Origin: Streptomyces sp. PKU-EA00015
GTDB taxonomy: Bacteria > Actinomycetota > Actinomycetes > Streptomycetales > Streptomycetaceae
Length of the DNA stretch: 64,000 bases
Assembly: GCF_013387495.1 (NCBI RefSeq)
Contig: NZ_JABZEE010000006.1
Location: 1-64,000, forward strand
Direction of reading: 5' to 3'
A program made the position numbers and the translations under genes. Below, piece after piece: positions 8,530-19,009 of this stretch. The notes beneath the pieces are model-generated. The model saw only the letters and a program-made list of their open reading frames with translations. It made no database searches and was not told the origin of the DNA. Numbering within the stretch: the first letter of the stretch is position 1; every line of letters begins with the position of its first letter.

Positions 8530-8857
8530 CGTCGTCGCTTCCGGGTCATGCCGACGGGCTCTGATCGAGAGGCTTGTGGCGGTCCCGGCCCAGGGGTTGA
8601 CCGGGACCGCCAGGGGCATCCGCGGTACGGCGGTTGCCCGGATTGAACACCGGAGTCCGGTGCGAGGAGGGAGCACCGGCTCTGGATGTTCGGTCGTGGG
8701 GCAGGGGCGTGCTCGTGGTTGCCGAGGACCCGCTGCCACGAGCAGTAAATATATATACCGTCGAGTAATCAAGGGTATGAAAAATTTCATGCAACCCGGG
8801 ACGTGAAAATGTCCCGGAAACACACAGGTCACACGGGAAAGTCGACCGCGCCGACCG
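8530..8857. promoter_or_regulatory. intergenic region with AT-rich island and inverted repeat
   Basis: No gene was found in this 328-base gap, which lies between the 3' end of the RpiR gene and the 5' end of the unknown gene, both on the minus strand. Positions 8744-8790 are strikingly AT-rich for this genome. They include TAAATATATATA and an inverted repeat ATGAAA-AA-TTTCAT at 8777-8790. On the minus strand TTGATT (8772-8767) could be a -35 element with the AT run as -10. The island therefore probably holds the promoter and an operator of the 8119-8529 gene. Confidence 0.5.
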
Positions 8858-9781
8858 TCAGTCCTCGAGGAAGAAGTCGTGCTGCTCGGCGACCTGCTCG
8901 TACCCCTCGAGACGGGACTGCGTGCGCTCCGGGTCCGCGTCCGCCATCGCCTGCAGCACGGCGGCCGACAGGACGCCCGGCGCCGAGTACGAGTCGAAGA
9001 CGAGCCGTGAGCCGGTCCCCGCCGTCAGCGACACATCGGCCTCGTCCACGAGCGGCCCGAGCGTCAGATCCGTGATCAGCGCCACGCGAAGTCCCGTGCT
9101 GCGCGCGGCTCGCAGCGCCGCGAGCGTCTCGTTGGCGTGCCGCGGCATCGCGTACGCCAGCACCCAGGTCCCGCCCGCCTCGCGCGACTGGAGCAGCGCG
9201 TCGTAGGCGACGCTGCCGCCACGGGTCACCAGCCGCACGTCGGGGTGGATACGGCGTGCCGCGTACGCGAAGTACTCGGCGAGCGACACCGAGATCCGCA
9301 GGCCCAGCACCGTCAGCGGCATCGAGCGGGCCAGCTCCCGGCCCAAGTCCAGGACCCGGTCGGTGTCGGCGAAGACCCGGCGCAGGCTCTCCAGATTCGC
9401 GATCTCCGCGTCGACGGCCGCCTGGAGCTCGTTGTGGCGGATCTGCTCGCGCGTCTCCTGGGCGCCCGCCACGGCGCTCAGCGCGATCGGCTGCAGCGCC
9501 TCCCGCAGTGCCGGGAAGCCGGTGTAGCCGAGGGAGGTCGCGAACCGGGTCACCGAAGGCTGGCTGACGCCCACCCGCTCGGCGAGGTCCGTGATCGACA
9601 GGAACGCGGCCTCGGTCAGATGGTCGATCATGTACTGGGCGATACGGCGCTGTCCCGGCGACAGCCGGTGGCTTCCGAACAGGGCCCGGAGCCTGTCCGC
9701 GGGCGCGGCCTCGGGCACCGGCGACTGCCGGCCCGGGGTGATCGCCGCCGCCTGCGCACGTGCCTGCTGCCCTGATGACAC
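8858..9781 (-). CDS. MurR/RpiR-family transcriptional regulator
   Basis: This 307-aa regulator has an N-terminal helix-turn-helix at about residues 30-100 (LSITDLAERVGVSQPSVTRFATSLGYTGF, read as adjoining short motifs) and a C-terminal SIS sugar-phosphate-binding domain (about 130-280). The RpiR family usually controls sugar or amino-sugar phosphate catabolism. The GTG at 9781 is preceded by AGGGAGG at good spacing and is preferred over a longer frame from 9853. It is divergent from the SpoIIE phosphatase gene. No obvious sugar-phosphate enzyme adjoins it, so its target is unclear. Confidence 0.87.
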   Translation of the reverse strand: MSSGQQARAQAAAITPGRQSPVPEAAPADRLRALFGSHRLSPGQRRIAQYMIDHLTEAAFLSITDLAERVGVSQPSVTRFATSLGYTGFPALREALQPIALSAVAGAQETREQIRHNELQAAVDAEIANLESLRRVFADTDRVLDLGRELARSMPLTVLGLRISVSLAEYFAYAARRIHPDVRLVTRGGSVAYDALLQSREAGGTWVLAYAMPRHANETLAALRAARSTGLRVALITDLTLGPLVDEADVSLTAGTGSRLVFDSYSAPGVLSAAVLQAMADADPERTQSRLEGYEQVAEQHDFFLED

Positions 9782-9924
9782 CGTGTGCCTCCCTGTCGTC
9801 CGGATCGGGCTCAAATCTAGCTCAAGGGCCCAGACCCAGAGCCGTCTCGTCACCGGCCGCAGGCGCCGCCCGCGCGACGGTCCCGAAGATGCGGAGCACG
9901 GCCGTCGGGGAGCATCCTGGCAAG

Positions 9925-12465
9925 GTGACCGGGAACGGTGCGGGCAGGCGCCACCCGTCCGCCCGGGCCGGAGCGGAACCCGCGGCGGCGGACGAGGGCG
10001 GCCCGGCGCCGGGGGAGCTGCCCATGGTGCTGGCCCAGGCGGAGGTGAGCGCCATCGAGGCCGTCGGCGGCTTCGCCGGCGGTCTCTACCTGCGCTCCGG
10101 CACGCCGGAACTGCTGCGTCTCGCCGTGCTCGCCGGACTGCCCGCGAAACTGTTCCAGCACTGGAGCCGGATGCACGTGAACCGGCCCTTCCCGCACTCC
10201 GACGTCTACCGTTCGGGCCGGCCCGTCTACCTCCACGACGCGGAGGAGGCCATGCGCTGCTACCCGCAGCTCATGGCCGGCCTGCCTTTCCCCTTCGCCT
10301 CGCTGTACGTGCCGGTCACCCACGAGCGGGAGACGTTCGGAGTGGTCGCGGTGCTCCGGCCGGCCACACCCGGTCTCCGGGTCGACGAGGGCGACCGCCG
10401 CCGCCTCAGCGAGGTCGGCGCGAACCTCGCCGGCACGCTCGCCGCCATGTCGGCGGACGGACCGCGCATCGAGTGGGACGACGAGCCGATGGCGGTCACC
10501 CTGCCCTCCGTCACCGCGCCGCCGGTACGGATCGGCTCGTTCGACTGGGACCTGGAGGCCGGTACGGTCACGGGCGACGAGGGCTGGTGCGCCATCCTCG
10601 GCACCACACCCGACCGCCTGCCGGCCACCGTCGACGCGCTGGCCGCGCGGATCGAGCCGGAGGACGCGTACGGACTGTGGGCCCTGGCCCGGCAGGCGGC
10701 CGTGTCCGACCGGCCGGTGAACCGCCGGATGCGGCTGCAGGGATCCGACGGACGACCGCATCTGCTGGAGATCACCGGCCGGCGCGGACGCCCGCGGGAC
10801 GGCCCGCCGAGCACCCACCTGACCGGCTTCCTCATCGACCTGGGCGCCGGACCCGTCGTCGCCGAGGCCGCGGACCGGCTCCCGCACGGTGTCTGCAACG
10901 TCGACCGTCTCGGCCGCATCACCTACCTCAACCACCGGGCCGAGACCCTGCTCGGCCTGCCGCGCACCGAACTCGTCGGCCGCGTGCTGTGGGAGGCGGT
11001 GCCCTGGTTCGCGCAGGCCGCCTACGAGGACCACTACCGGGCAGCCCTGCTGTCCAGCGATCCGGTGCACTTCGCGGTGAACCGGGACGGGGACTGGCTC
11101 TCGGTCTCCCTCTTCCCCGGGGTCGACGGGCTGACCGCGACCCTCAGCCCCGGCGAACACCCCGCCTACGCGCCGGAATCCGTCGTCGCCCCCGGCACCG
11201 GACTCGGCTCGCCGGCCGACCGGGCCGTCGCCCTCTACCGTCCGGTCGCGCTCGCCATCGCGCTCACCGAGGCGGTCACGGCCCGTCAGGTGTCCGCCGT
11301 CGTCACCGAGGAACTGCTGCCGGCCTTCGGCGGCCGGCAGCTGGCCATCTACCTGCTGAGCAACCGTCACCTCCATCTCGCCTGGGAGACCGGTTTCCCC
11401 CGCGGCTTCCTCAGCCGGTTCGAAGGCGTCGGCCTCGACACCAAGCTCCCCGGTGTCGAGACGCTGACCTCGGGCCGCCCCCTGTTCTTCGAATCCATGC
11501 AGCACCTGGCCGCCGCCTATCCGGGCATCCCCCTCGACGCCCACGTCGGGGCCCGCGCGTTCCTGCCGCTGATCGCCTCCGGCCGGCCGGTGGGCACCTG
11601 CATCCTCGGCTTCGACCAGCCCCGGGGCTTCAGCCCGGAGGAGCGCACCGTCCTCACCGCCCTCGCCGGCCTCATCGCCCAGGCCCTCCAGCGCGCCCGG
11701 CGCTACGACTCCGAGGCGGCACTCGCCCGCGGGCTCCAGGACGGGCTGCTGCCCCGCCGACTGCCCGTGGTCGACCACGTCGACACCGTCGGCCGCTACC
11801 TCCCCGGCACCCAGGGCATGGAGGTCGGCGGCGACTGGTACGACGTCGTCGAGACGGGCCAGGGACTCGCCATCGTCATCGGCGACGTCCAGGGGCACGG
11901 TGTCTCGGCCGCTGCCACCATGGGCCAGCTCCGCAGCGCCGTGCGGGCCCTGGCCGTCAGCGGCCACAGCCCCGAGGAAGTGATGAGCGGCACCAACCGG
12001 CTGCTCATCGACCTCGACTCCGGCCAGTTCGCGAGCTGCTGCTACATCGTCCTCGACCCGGCCACGGGCAGCGCCCAGGCCGTCCGGGCCGGCCACCTCC
12101 AGCCCCTGCTGCGCCACCCCGACGGCCGCACCGACGTGCTCGACCTGCCCGGCGGCGTGGTCCTCGGGGTCGACGCGGACGTCGCGTACCCGGTCACCGC
12201 CCTGCGGCTCGCTCCCGGCGCCGTCCTCGCCCTGTTCACCGACGGTCTCGTCGAGCAGCCCGGATCCGACATCGACCAGGGCATCGAAAGCCTGCGCCAG
12301 GCCCTGTCGGACGTGGGCTCGTCCCCGCTCGCCGAGACGGCGGACCGCCTGATCAACGAAGCGCGACGCAACGCCGACCGTCCCGACGACATCGCCCTGC
12401 TCCTCGCCGCCCGCTGGTCCGAGCCGTCGGACACGTCCCCGCGGCCGGCCCGGGACGCCCGGTGA
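9925..12465 (+). CDS. GAF-PAS-PAS-GAF-SpoIIE (PP2C-type) serine/threonine phosphatase
   Basis: This is a roughly 846-aa cytoplasmic signalling protein. By position it has a GAF domain (about 34-175), a PAS-like domain (about 203-292), a second PAS (about 313-402, GVCNVDRLGRITYLN), a second GAF (about 448-592) and a C-terminal SpoIIE/PP2C phosphatase (about 603-830). The phosphatase shows metal-binding acidic motifs (GGDWYDVV, IGDVQGHG, LFTDGLVE). Such proteins dephosphorylate anti-anti-sigma factors in partner-switching cascades. The start is uncertain. GTG 9925 gives the full protein, but ATG 10024 has a better ribosome site (GGGGGAG) and begins just at the first GAF. It is coupled to the next gene by a GTGA overlap. 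Confidence 0.88.
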   Translation: MTGNGAGRRHPSARAGAEPAAADEGGPAPGELPMVLAQAEVSAIEAVGGFAGGLYLRSGTPELLRLAVLAGLPAKLFQHWSRMHVNRPFPHSDVYRSGRPVYLHDAEEAMRCYPQLMAGLPFPFASLYVPVTHERETFGVVAVLRPATPGLRVDEGDRRRLSEVGANLAGTLAAMSADGPRIEWDDEPMAVTLPSVTAPPVRIGSFDWDLEAGTVTGDEGWCAILGTTPDRLPATVDALAARIEPEDAYGLWALARQAAVSDRPVNRRMRLQGSDGRPHLLEITGRRGRPRDGPPSTHLTGFLIDLGAGPVVAEAADRLPHGVCNVDRLGRITYLNHRAETLLGLPRTELVGRVLWEAVPWFAQAAYEDHYRAALLSSDPVHFAVNRDGDWLSVSLFPGVDGLTATLSPGEHPAYAPESVVAPGTGLGSPADRAVALYRPVALAIALTEAVTARQVSAVVTEELLPAFGGRQLAIYLLSNRHLHLAWETGFPRGFLSRFEGVGLDTKLPGVETLTSGRPLFFESMQHLAAAYPGIPLDAHVGARAFLPLIASGRPVGTCILGFDQPRGFSPEERTVLTALAGLIAQALQRARRYDSEAALARGLQDGLLPRRLPVVDHVDTVGRYLPGTQGMEVGGDWYDVVETGQGLAIVIGDVQGHGVSAAATMGQLRSAVRALAVSGHSPEEVMSGTNRLLIDLDSGQFASCCYIVLDPATGSAQAVRAGHLQPLLRHPDGRTDVLDLPGGVVLGVDADVAYPVTALRLAPGAVLALFTDGLVEQPGSDIDQGIESLRQALSDVGSSPLAETADRLINEARRNADRPDDIALLLAARWSEPSDTSPRPARDAR

Positions 12466-13292
12466 CTCCCCGGCACGAGCGGTCCGTGCGGGGGGACGAC
12501 GACGCCGGTGACCCGGACTTTCCCGCCCGTACCGCGCCGCACTGCTCCGGCCTCGGGGAGCTGGACGCGCAGGTCGCCCGGTGCCGGGCCTGTCCGCGTC
12601 TCGTCGCCTGGCGGGAGGGCGTCGCCGCGGAGCGGCGGGCCGCGTTCCGGGAGTGGGAGTACTGGGGGCGGCCCGTCCCCGGGTTCGGGCCCGACGACGC
12701 GGTCCTCGCCGTCGTCGGCCTGGCCCCGGCCGCCCACGGCGGCAACCGCACCGGCCGGATGTTCACCGGGGACGACTCCGGCGACGTCCTGTTCGCCGCG
12801 CTGCACGCGGCCGGACTCGCCTCGCAGCCCACCTCCACCCATCGTGGCGACGGCCTCCGCCTGCGCGGCGTGCGGGTCACCGCTCCCGTCCACTGCGCGC
12901 CGCCGCAGAACCGGCCCACGCCGGAGGAACGGGACACCTGCCGTCCGTGGCTCGCCGCGGAATTCGGGCTGCTGACCGGGCTGCGCGGTGTCGTCGTGCT
13001 CGGCGCCTTCGGCTGGCAGGCGGTGCTGCCCGTCCTCGCCGCCGCCGGATACCGGCTGCCGCGCCCGCGCCCCCTGTTCGGGCACGGCGCCCATGTGACG
13101 CTGCCGGCCGGGGACGGGTCCGGCGAACTCCACCTCTTCGGCTGCTACCACCCCAGCCGGCGCAACGTGTTCACCGGGCGCGTCACCCTGCCCATGCTCG
13201 TCGAGGTGTTCCGCCGTGCGGCCCGCGTCACCGGCCTGGACCCGGCGCCACCGGCGTCCGGTGCAGATGCGCCAGGACCTTGTCCGGGGTGA
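12462..13292 (+). CDS. family 5 uracil-DNA glycosylase (UDGb type)
   Basis: This 276-aa DNA-repair enzyme starts at GTG overlapping the phosphatase stop (GTGA, 12462-12465). The family-5 motif GLAPAAHGGNRTGRMFTGD sits at about residue 86, and the second motif YHPSRRN near 228. Four cysteines (CRAC near 41-44, and two in HCAPPQNRPTPEERDTC) fit the [4Fe-4S] cluster of families 4 and 5. Family 5 enzymes lack the usual catalytic acid of motif A and remove uracil, hypoxanthine and related bases. The 3' end overlaps the convergent molybdenum-subunit gene by 65 bases. Confidence 0.9.
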   Translation: MTPRHERSVRGDDDAGDPDFPARTAPHCSGLGELDAQVARCRACPRLVAWREGVAAERRAAFREWEYWGRPVPGFGPDDAVLAVVGLAPAAHGGNRTGRMFTGDDSGDVLFAALHAAGLASQPTSTHRGDGLRLRGVRVTAPVHCAPPQNRPTPEERDTCRPWLAAEFGLLTGLRGVVVLGAFGWQAVLPVLAAAGYRLPRPRPLFGHGAHVTLPAGDGSGELHLFGCYHPSRRNVFTGRVTLPMLVEVFRRAARVTGLDPAPPASGADAPGPCPG

Positions 13293-15350
13293 GGGGCGGC
13301 TCCCGCAGCCGTGCGCCGACGGCATGGTGGACCGCGTTGCCGATCGCGGCCGCCGTGCCGACGATGCCGATCTCTCCGATGCCCTTGCTCCCCATGGGGT
13401 TGAGATGGGGGTCGTGCTCCTCGATCCAGTGCGCCTCGACCTCCGGCACGTCGGCGCAGACGGGCACGTGGTAGGTGGCGAGGTCGCACTCGGCGAAGTC
13501 GCCGAAACGGTCGTCCATGGTGCTTCCCTCGGTCAGCGCCATGCCCAGCCCCATCGTCATGCCGCCGATGAACTGCGAACGCGCGGTGCGGGGATTGAGG
13601 ATGCGGCCGGCCGCGAACACACCCAGCAGCCGTCGCGTCCGTACCTCGCCGGTCACCGTGTCGGCCTGGACCTCGGCGAACACGGCCCCGAACGCGTGCC
13701 GCGCGTACGGCGACTCCTCGGCCGTCTCCGCCCGCGTGTCGGCAGCGGCTGTCAGTCCCTCGGCCGGCACACCGCCCGGCAGTCCGGCCAGCCGCTCCGC
13801 GAGCTGCGAGGCGGCCTTGTGCACCGCCCATCCCCACGACGCCGTACCCGCCGAGCCGCCCGCGAGCATGGCCGCCGGCAGTTCGCTGCTGCCGATGTCG
13901 ATCCGCACCGAGTCGAGCGGCGCATTCAGCGCGTCGGCCGCGATCTGGGCCAGCACGGTCCGGGCGCCGGTGCCGATGTCGGTCGCGTTGACGGCGATCC
14001 GGTACGTGCCGTCGGCGGCGGCGTGCGCAGTGGCGCGCGAGGGACCGATGAAGAAGGGGTACGTACTCGAGGCGACGCCCGTGCCCAGCAGCACAGCGCC
14101 CTCCCGCCGCACCCCGGGCCGTGGGTCGCGGCTTTGCCAGCCGAAGCGGCGCGCCCCCTCGCGCAGGCAGGCGACGAGACCGCGGCTGCTGAAGGGGCGG
14201 CCGCTGTCGGGCTCCGTGTCGGGCTCGTTGCGCACCCGCAGCTCCACCGGATCGATCCCGGCGGCCGACGCGAGCTCGTCCATCGCGGACTCCAGCGCGT
14301 ACATCCCGGACGCCTCTCCCGGTGCCCGCATCCAGGACGGGGTGGGCACGTCGAGGGCGGCGACCCGGTGCACCGTACGGCTGTTGGGGGAGGTGTACAT
14401 GACGCGGGCGGGCACCGCGGCCTGCTCCACGAACTCCCGCACCCGCGAGGTGTGCGTGACCACGTCGTGGTCCTGCGAGGTGATCACCCCGTCGGCCCCG
14501 GCTCCGATCCGCACCCGGTGCAGCGTGGGCGCGCGGTGCCCGACGACGGCCGCCAGCTGCCGCCTCGGGAGGGCGAGGGTGACCGGCCGTCCGGTGTGGC
14601 GCGCGGCCATCGCGGCGAGCACCACCTGGGGCCGTGGCGTGCCCTTGGAGCCGAAACCGCCCCCCACGTGCTCGGAGACGACCGTGATGTCGTGCCGGTC
14701 CATCCCGAACATCTTCGCCAGGACGTCCCGCACGGTGCCGGCGCCCTGGCTGGAGTCGTGCACGATCAGCCTGCCGTCGCGCCACTCGGCGGTCGACGCG
14801 TGCGGCTCCATGGGGTGGTTGTGCAGCGCGGTCAGCGTGTACGCGGCATCCACCCGTACCTCGGCCGCGGCGAACGCGCCCTCCGCGTCGCCGCGTTCAC
14901 GCGTGCCGGGATAGCCGCCGTTGACCTCCTCGGGCGTGTACAGGTCCGCACGGTCGCGGGTGAGCCGTACGTCGTGGTCCTCCGCCGCATACGTGACGTG
15001 TACGGCGGCGGCGCCCGCGCGGGCGTTCTCCAGTGTGTCCGCCACGACGAGGGCGACGTACCAGCCGCGGTGCGGGACGCGTGCGTCCTGCAGGAGGGAG
15101 AGCGTCGGGTCGTCGCAGGGCGCCAGCCGCGGCGCGTTCTCGTGGGTCAGGACGGCGAGGACGCCGGGCAGCGCGAGTGCGGCGCCGGCGTCGACCGCCG
15201 TGACGCGGCCGCGGGGCACACCGGCGGCCACGGGCCAGGCGTGCGCCCGCCCCGCCGGACGGGCCTCGGCCGCGTAGCGCGCCCGCCCGGTCACCTTGTC
15301 GTGGGCCTCCCGGCGGACGGCGTCCGCGCCGAGGGCGCGGGCGGACAGTT

Positions 15351-15354
<4 letters not shown>
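13228..15354 (-). CDS. molybdenum-cofactor subunit of a xanthine-dehydrogenase-family (PaoC-like) oxidoreductase
   Basis: This 708-aa subunit starts at an ATG overlapping the preceding stop (ATGA). It begins with the KVTGRARYAAE motif of aldehyde oxidase/xanthine dehydrogenase large subunits. The molybdopterin-binding motif GGGFGSKG lies near residue 230, a PMEPHA segment near 180, and the conserved KGIGEIG carries the expected catalytic Glu near 657. It binds Mo-molybdopterin cytosine dinucleotide and hydroxylates the substrate, passing electrons through the Fe-S and FAD subunits encoded just upstream. The substrate is probably an aldehyde by likeness to PaoABC, but that is not proven by sequence. 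Its end overlaps the uracil-DNA glycosylase gene tail to tail. Confidence 0.9.
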
Positions 15355-16342
<988 letters not shown>

Positions 16343-16346
<4 letters not shown>

Positions 16347-16951
16347 GGCTTCGCCTCCCCGGCGACGTCCTCGACGGCGGCCACGATGTTGGTGTACGCG
16401 CCGCAGCGGCACAGATTGCCGCTCATCCGCTCGCGGATCTCCTCACGCGTCAGCGGGACGGCGCCGCCGGCGTGGTCACGGGCCGTGACATGGGACGGAT
16501 GACCGTCCGCGGCCTCGGCCAGCATGCCGACCGCGGAGCAGATCTGGCCCGGCGTGCAGTAACCGCACTGCAGGGCGTCGCGCGCCACGAACGCCTCCTG
16601 GAGCGGATGCAGCCGCTCACCGTCGGCCAGCCCCTCGGCCGTGGTGATCCGCGAACCGTCGTACGCCACGGCGGGCAGCAGACACGGCAGCATCCGGCGG
16701 CCGTCCACCAGCACCGTGCACGCCCCGCACTGACCGTGGTCGCAGCCCTTCTTCGGCCCGGTCACGTCCAACCGCTCGCGCAACGCGTCCAGCAGCGTCG
16801 TGCGGTGGTCGAGGGCGATCGTGTACGCGACGCCGTTGACATGGAGGGTGAGGACGGAGCTGTGGGTGTCCGCCGCACCGGCCGTCCCCACCCTCCCCTG
16901 TGGCCTGCTCGGATCCACGCCTGGCACCTTTCCGTGTCGCGTCCGCCGCAC
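16343..16951 (-). CDS. [2Fe-2S] subunit of the PaoABC-like oxidoreductase
   Basis: This 202-aa subunit is the first gene of the operon. Two [2Fe-2S] clusters are evident: Cys70, Cys75, Cys78 and Cys90 (GCDHGQCGACTV) in the ferredoxin-like domain, and Cys129, Cys132, Cys181 and Cys183 (QCGYCTPGQ, NLCRCG) in the helical domain. E. coli PaoA carries a Tat signal; here the N-terminal 32 residues are polar with no hydrophobic core, so the complex is predicted to be cytoplasmic. The first start at 16951 may be too early, because the conserved domain begins near residue 33. Confidence 0.9.
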
Positions 16952-17048
16952 CGCGGGCCGCCCGGCGGCGGCTCCTCCAGCCTGTGGCGGAACGCGCCGT
17001 CGCGCTCGCCGAGCGGCGCCGATTCACGCGCTTCCGGTGCCGTCGGGC

Positions 17049-18650
17049 TCAGGGCTCCTCCGGGTCCGGCGAGCCCGCCGCGTCCGGGCCGCCGACGCCG
17101 TCGACGTCGTGCTGTTCGAGCGGGTGTACGGCCGGCCCCTGGAGCACCGATCCGTCGACGCCGAACCGGGAGCCGTGACAGGGGCACTCCCAGGTGCGTT
17201 CGGCGGCGTTGAACGACACCAGACAGCCCAGATGGGTGCAGCGGGCCGACACGGCGTGGCACGCGCCCGCCTCGTCCCGGTACACGGCGCTGCGCCGCCC
17301 GGCAAGACGGACGACCGCTCCCGTGCCGGGCGGGATGTCGTCCGCCGAGTCCACATGGGTCGTGCGCAGCCGGTCGCCGACGAAGTGCTGGGCGACCTCG
17401 GCCTGTTGGGAGAGCATGGTCGGCGCCTCGCGCAGGGCGCTCCACAGCCGGCGCGGGTCGTACAGCCGTGTCCACGGGGGAGTGACGGCGCAGATCAGAT
17501 CGGTGATCAGCCGCCCCGCCATGACACCGCTGCTCATGCCCCATCCGCCGAAGCCGGTCGCCACGAACGTGTGGCGGGCGCCCGGGTGGAAGGCGCCGAC
17601 GAGCGGGACCGAGTCACTGGGGTCGTTGTCCTGCGCGGCCCAGCGGTAGCGCGTCTCGGTCACCGGGAAATGGGTGTGCATCCACTCCTCCAGACGGCGG
17701 AAGCGCTCGCCCGCGTCGGCGGTGCCGGGCGTGAAGGACTCACCGGTCACGATGAGCAGCCGACTGCCGTCGTCGAGCGGCGCGGTGCGCACCGACCGCT
17801 TGGTTCCCTCTTCGCAGATGTACATGCCCTCCGGATCGCGGTCGGCGGGCAGGGGACCGGCGACGACCAGCTCCCGGCGCGGCGACATCCGGGTGAACAG
17901 CAGCGCCCGGTCGAAGACGGGGAAGTGGGTCGCCACCACGACGTCGCGTGCCGTGACGGTGTACCCGTTCTCCGTGGTGACCTGGCACGGCGTGCCCTCC
18001 CGCAGCCCGGTCACCCGGGTGCGCTCATGGATGGCGTTCCCGTACGCCGTGAGGTCCGCGGCCAGCGCGAGAAGGTACTTGCGGGGGTGGAACTGCGCCT
18101 GGCCGTCGATCCGCACGGCACCGGCCGGCGTGAACGGCAGACCCGTCGACTCGACGTACGAGGCGTCCAGGCCGGCCGCACGCGCGGCCTCGGCCTCGGC
18201 GCGCAGCGCCGGGCGCTGCGCGGTGTCGCGGGAGTAGGCGTACGCGGGCACGCGCTCCAGCTCGCAGTCGACGTCCAGTTCCGCGCAGATCTCGGCCACG
18301 CGCTCGACCGCCGCCTGCTGCGAGCGCGCGTACAGCTCGGCGCCCTCCGCGCCGCGCGTGCGGCGCAGCCGGTCGTAGCGCAGTCCGTGCTGTGCGGTGA
18401 GCTTCGCGGTCGTGAAGCCGGTGACCCCGGAGGCGATGCGGTCCACCTCCAGGACGGCGACCGAGCGTCCCGCCCGGGTCAGCTCCCAGGCGGTGCTCAG
18501 CCCCGCGATCCCGCCGCCGACCACGACGGCGTCGACCGTCGTGTCGCCGGCCAGCGGCGGATACGAGGTGCTGTCCGTGGTGCGCAGCCAGTGCGATTCG
18601 GTGGTGCGCGGCGGGGAGGTCACGGGCGGGGTACGGGAATCGTTCGGCAT
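17049..18650 (-). CDS. FAD-dependent oxidoreductase with C-terminal Rieske [2Fe-2S] domain
   Basis: This protein is about 533 aa. The N-terminal DAO/glycine-oxidase-like domain has the dinucleotide motif VVVGGGIAGLSTAWEL at about residues 40-55. The C-terminal Rieske domain (about 430-520) has the paired ligands CTHLGC and CPCHGSRFG. This fold occurs in many actinobacteria; the substrate is unknown. Starts at 18650 (ATG, MPNDSRT) or 18686-18689 are both possible, and none has a strong ribosome site. It is divergent from a small gene at 18813, with a 16-bp palindrome between them. Confidence 0.85.
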   Translation of the reverse strand: MPNDSRTPPVTSPPRTTESHWLRTTDSTSYPPLAGDTTVDAVVVGGGIAGLSTAWELTRAGRSVAVLEVDRIASGVTGFTTAKLTAQHGLRYDRLRRTRGAEGAELYARSQQAAVERVAEICAELDVDCELERVPAYAYSRDTAQRPALRAEAEAARAAGLDASYVESTGLPFTPAGAVRIDGQAQFHPRKYLLALAADLTAYGNAIHERTRVTGLREGTPCQVTTENGYTVTARDVVVATHFPVFDRALLFTRMSPRRELVVAGPLPADRDPEGMYICEEGTKRSVRTAPLDDGSRLLIVTGESFTPGTADAGERFRRLEEWMHTHFPVTETRYRWAAQDNDPSDSVPLVGAFHPGARHTFVATGFGGWGMSSGVMAGRLITDLICAVTPPWTRLYDPRRLWSALREAPTMLSQQAEVAQHFVGDRLRTTHVDSADDIPPGTGAVVRLAGRRSAVYRDEAGACHAVSARCTHLGCLVSFNAAERTWECPCHGSRFGVDGSVLQGPAVHPLEQHDVDGVGGPDAAGSPDPEEP

Positions 18651-18768
18651 GCCGTGCGGGTGCCCCGCCCACCGCGACCGAAGCATCACTTCTGCGGCCT
18701 TTCGTCCCGTCCGCCGGGACTGACGCGCCGCATTCCGGGTACCCGCAGCTCACATGTACGACAACGTT

Positions 18769-18784
18769 CCGGCGACGTCGCCGG
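18769..18784. promoter_or_regulatory. 16-bp perfect palindrome in divergent intergenic region
   Basis: CCGGCGACGTCGCCGG is a perfect palindrome. It lies 29 bases upstream of the 18813 start and about 120 bases upstream of the oxidoreductase start, where an operator for divergent genes would be expected. High G+C makes such palindromes easier by chance, so its role is only suggested. Confidence 0.4.
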
Positions 18785-18812
18785 TACCGAGGGACCAGAG
18801 GAGGTGTCAGCC

Positions 18813-18965
18813 GTGGACCCCCACGCCGACACCGAACCGATGAGCGGCGATATCCCCGAACACGAACGGGTGCGGACCTGTCTGCCCGCCGTCGTCCGGC
18901 AGGGCGCCGAAACGGAGCAGGGCGACAGCAGTGCCGACCTGACCATCGTCCGGGGTGAGGACTGA
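18813..18965 (+). CDS. small hypothetical protein, 50 aa
   Basis: The reading VDPHADTEPMSGDIPEHE starts at GTG 18813 behind GAGGAGG at 7-base spacing; an earlier GTG at 18804 overlaps that ribosome site. The product is acidic and polar, with no membrane segment or known motif. A 44-nt gap separates it from the DUF3040 gene, so the two are probably co-transcribed. I do not recognise its function. The ribosome site and a codon pattern of high third-position GC are the main support. Confidence 0.5.
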   Translation: MDPHADTEPMSGDIPEHERVRTCLPAVVRQGAETEQGDSSADLTIVRGED

Positions 18966-19009
18966 TCCCCCGGGAGAACCGCCTGACTGCGTAATGGGAG
19001 GCGCGGGCC

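Noticed and set aside
9591..12461. Long plus-strand frame upstream of the uracil-DNA glycosylase
   Set aside because: It is the +2/+3 shadow of the SpoIIE phosphatase; real protein sequence begins at GTG 12462.
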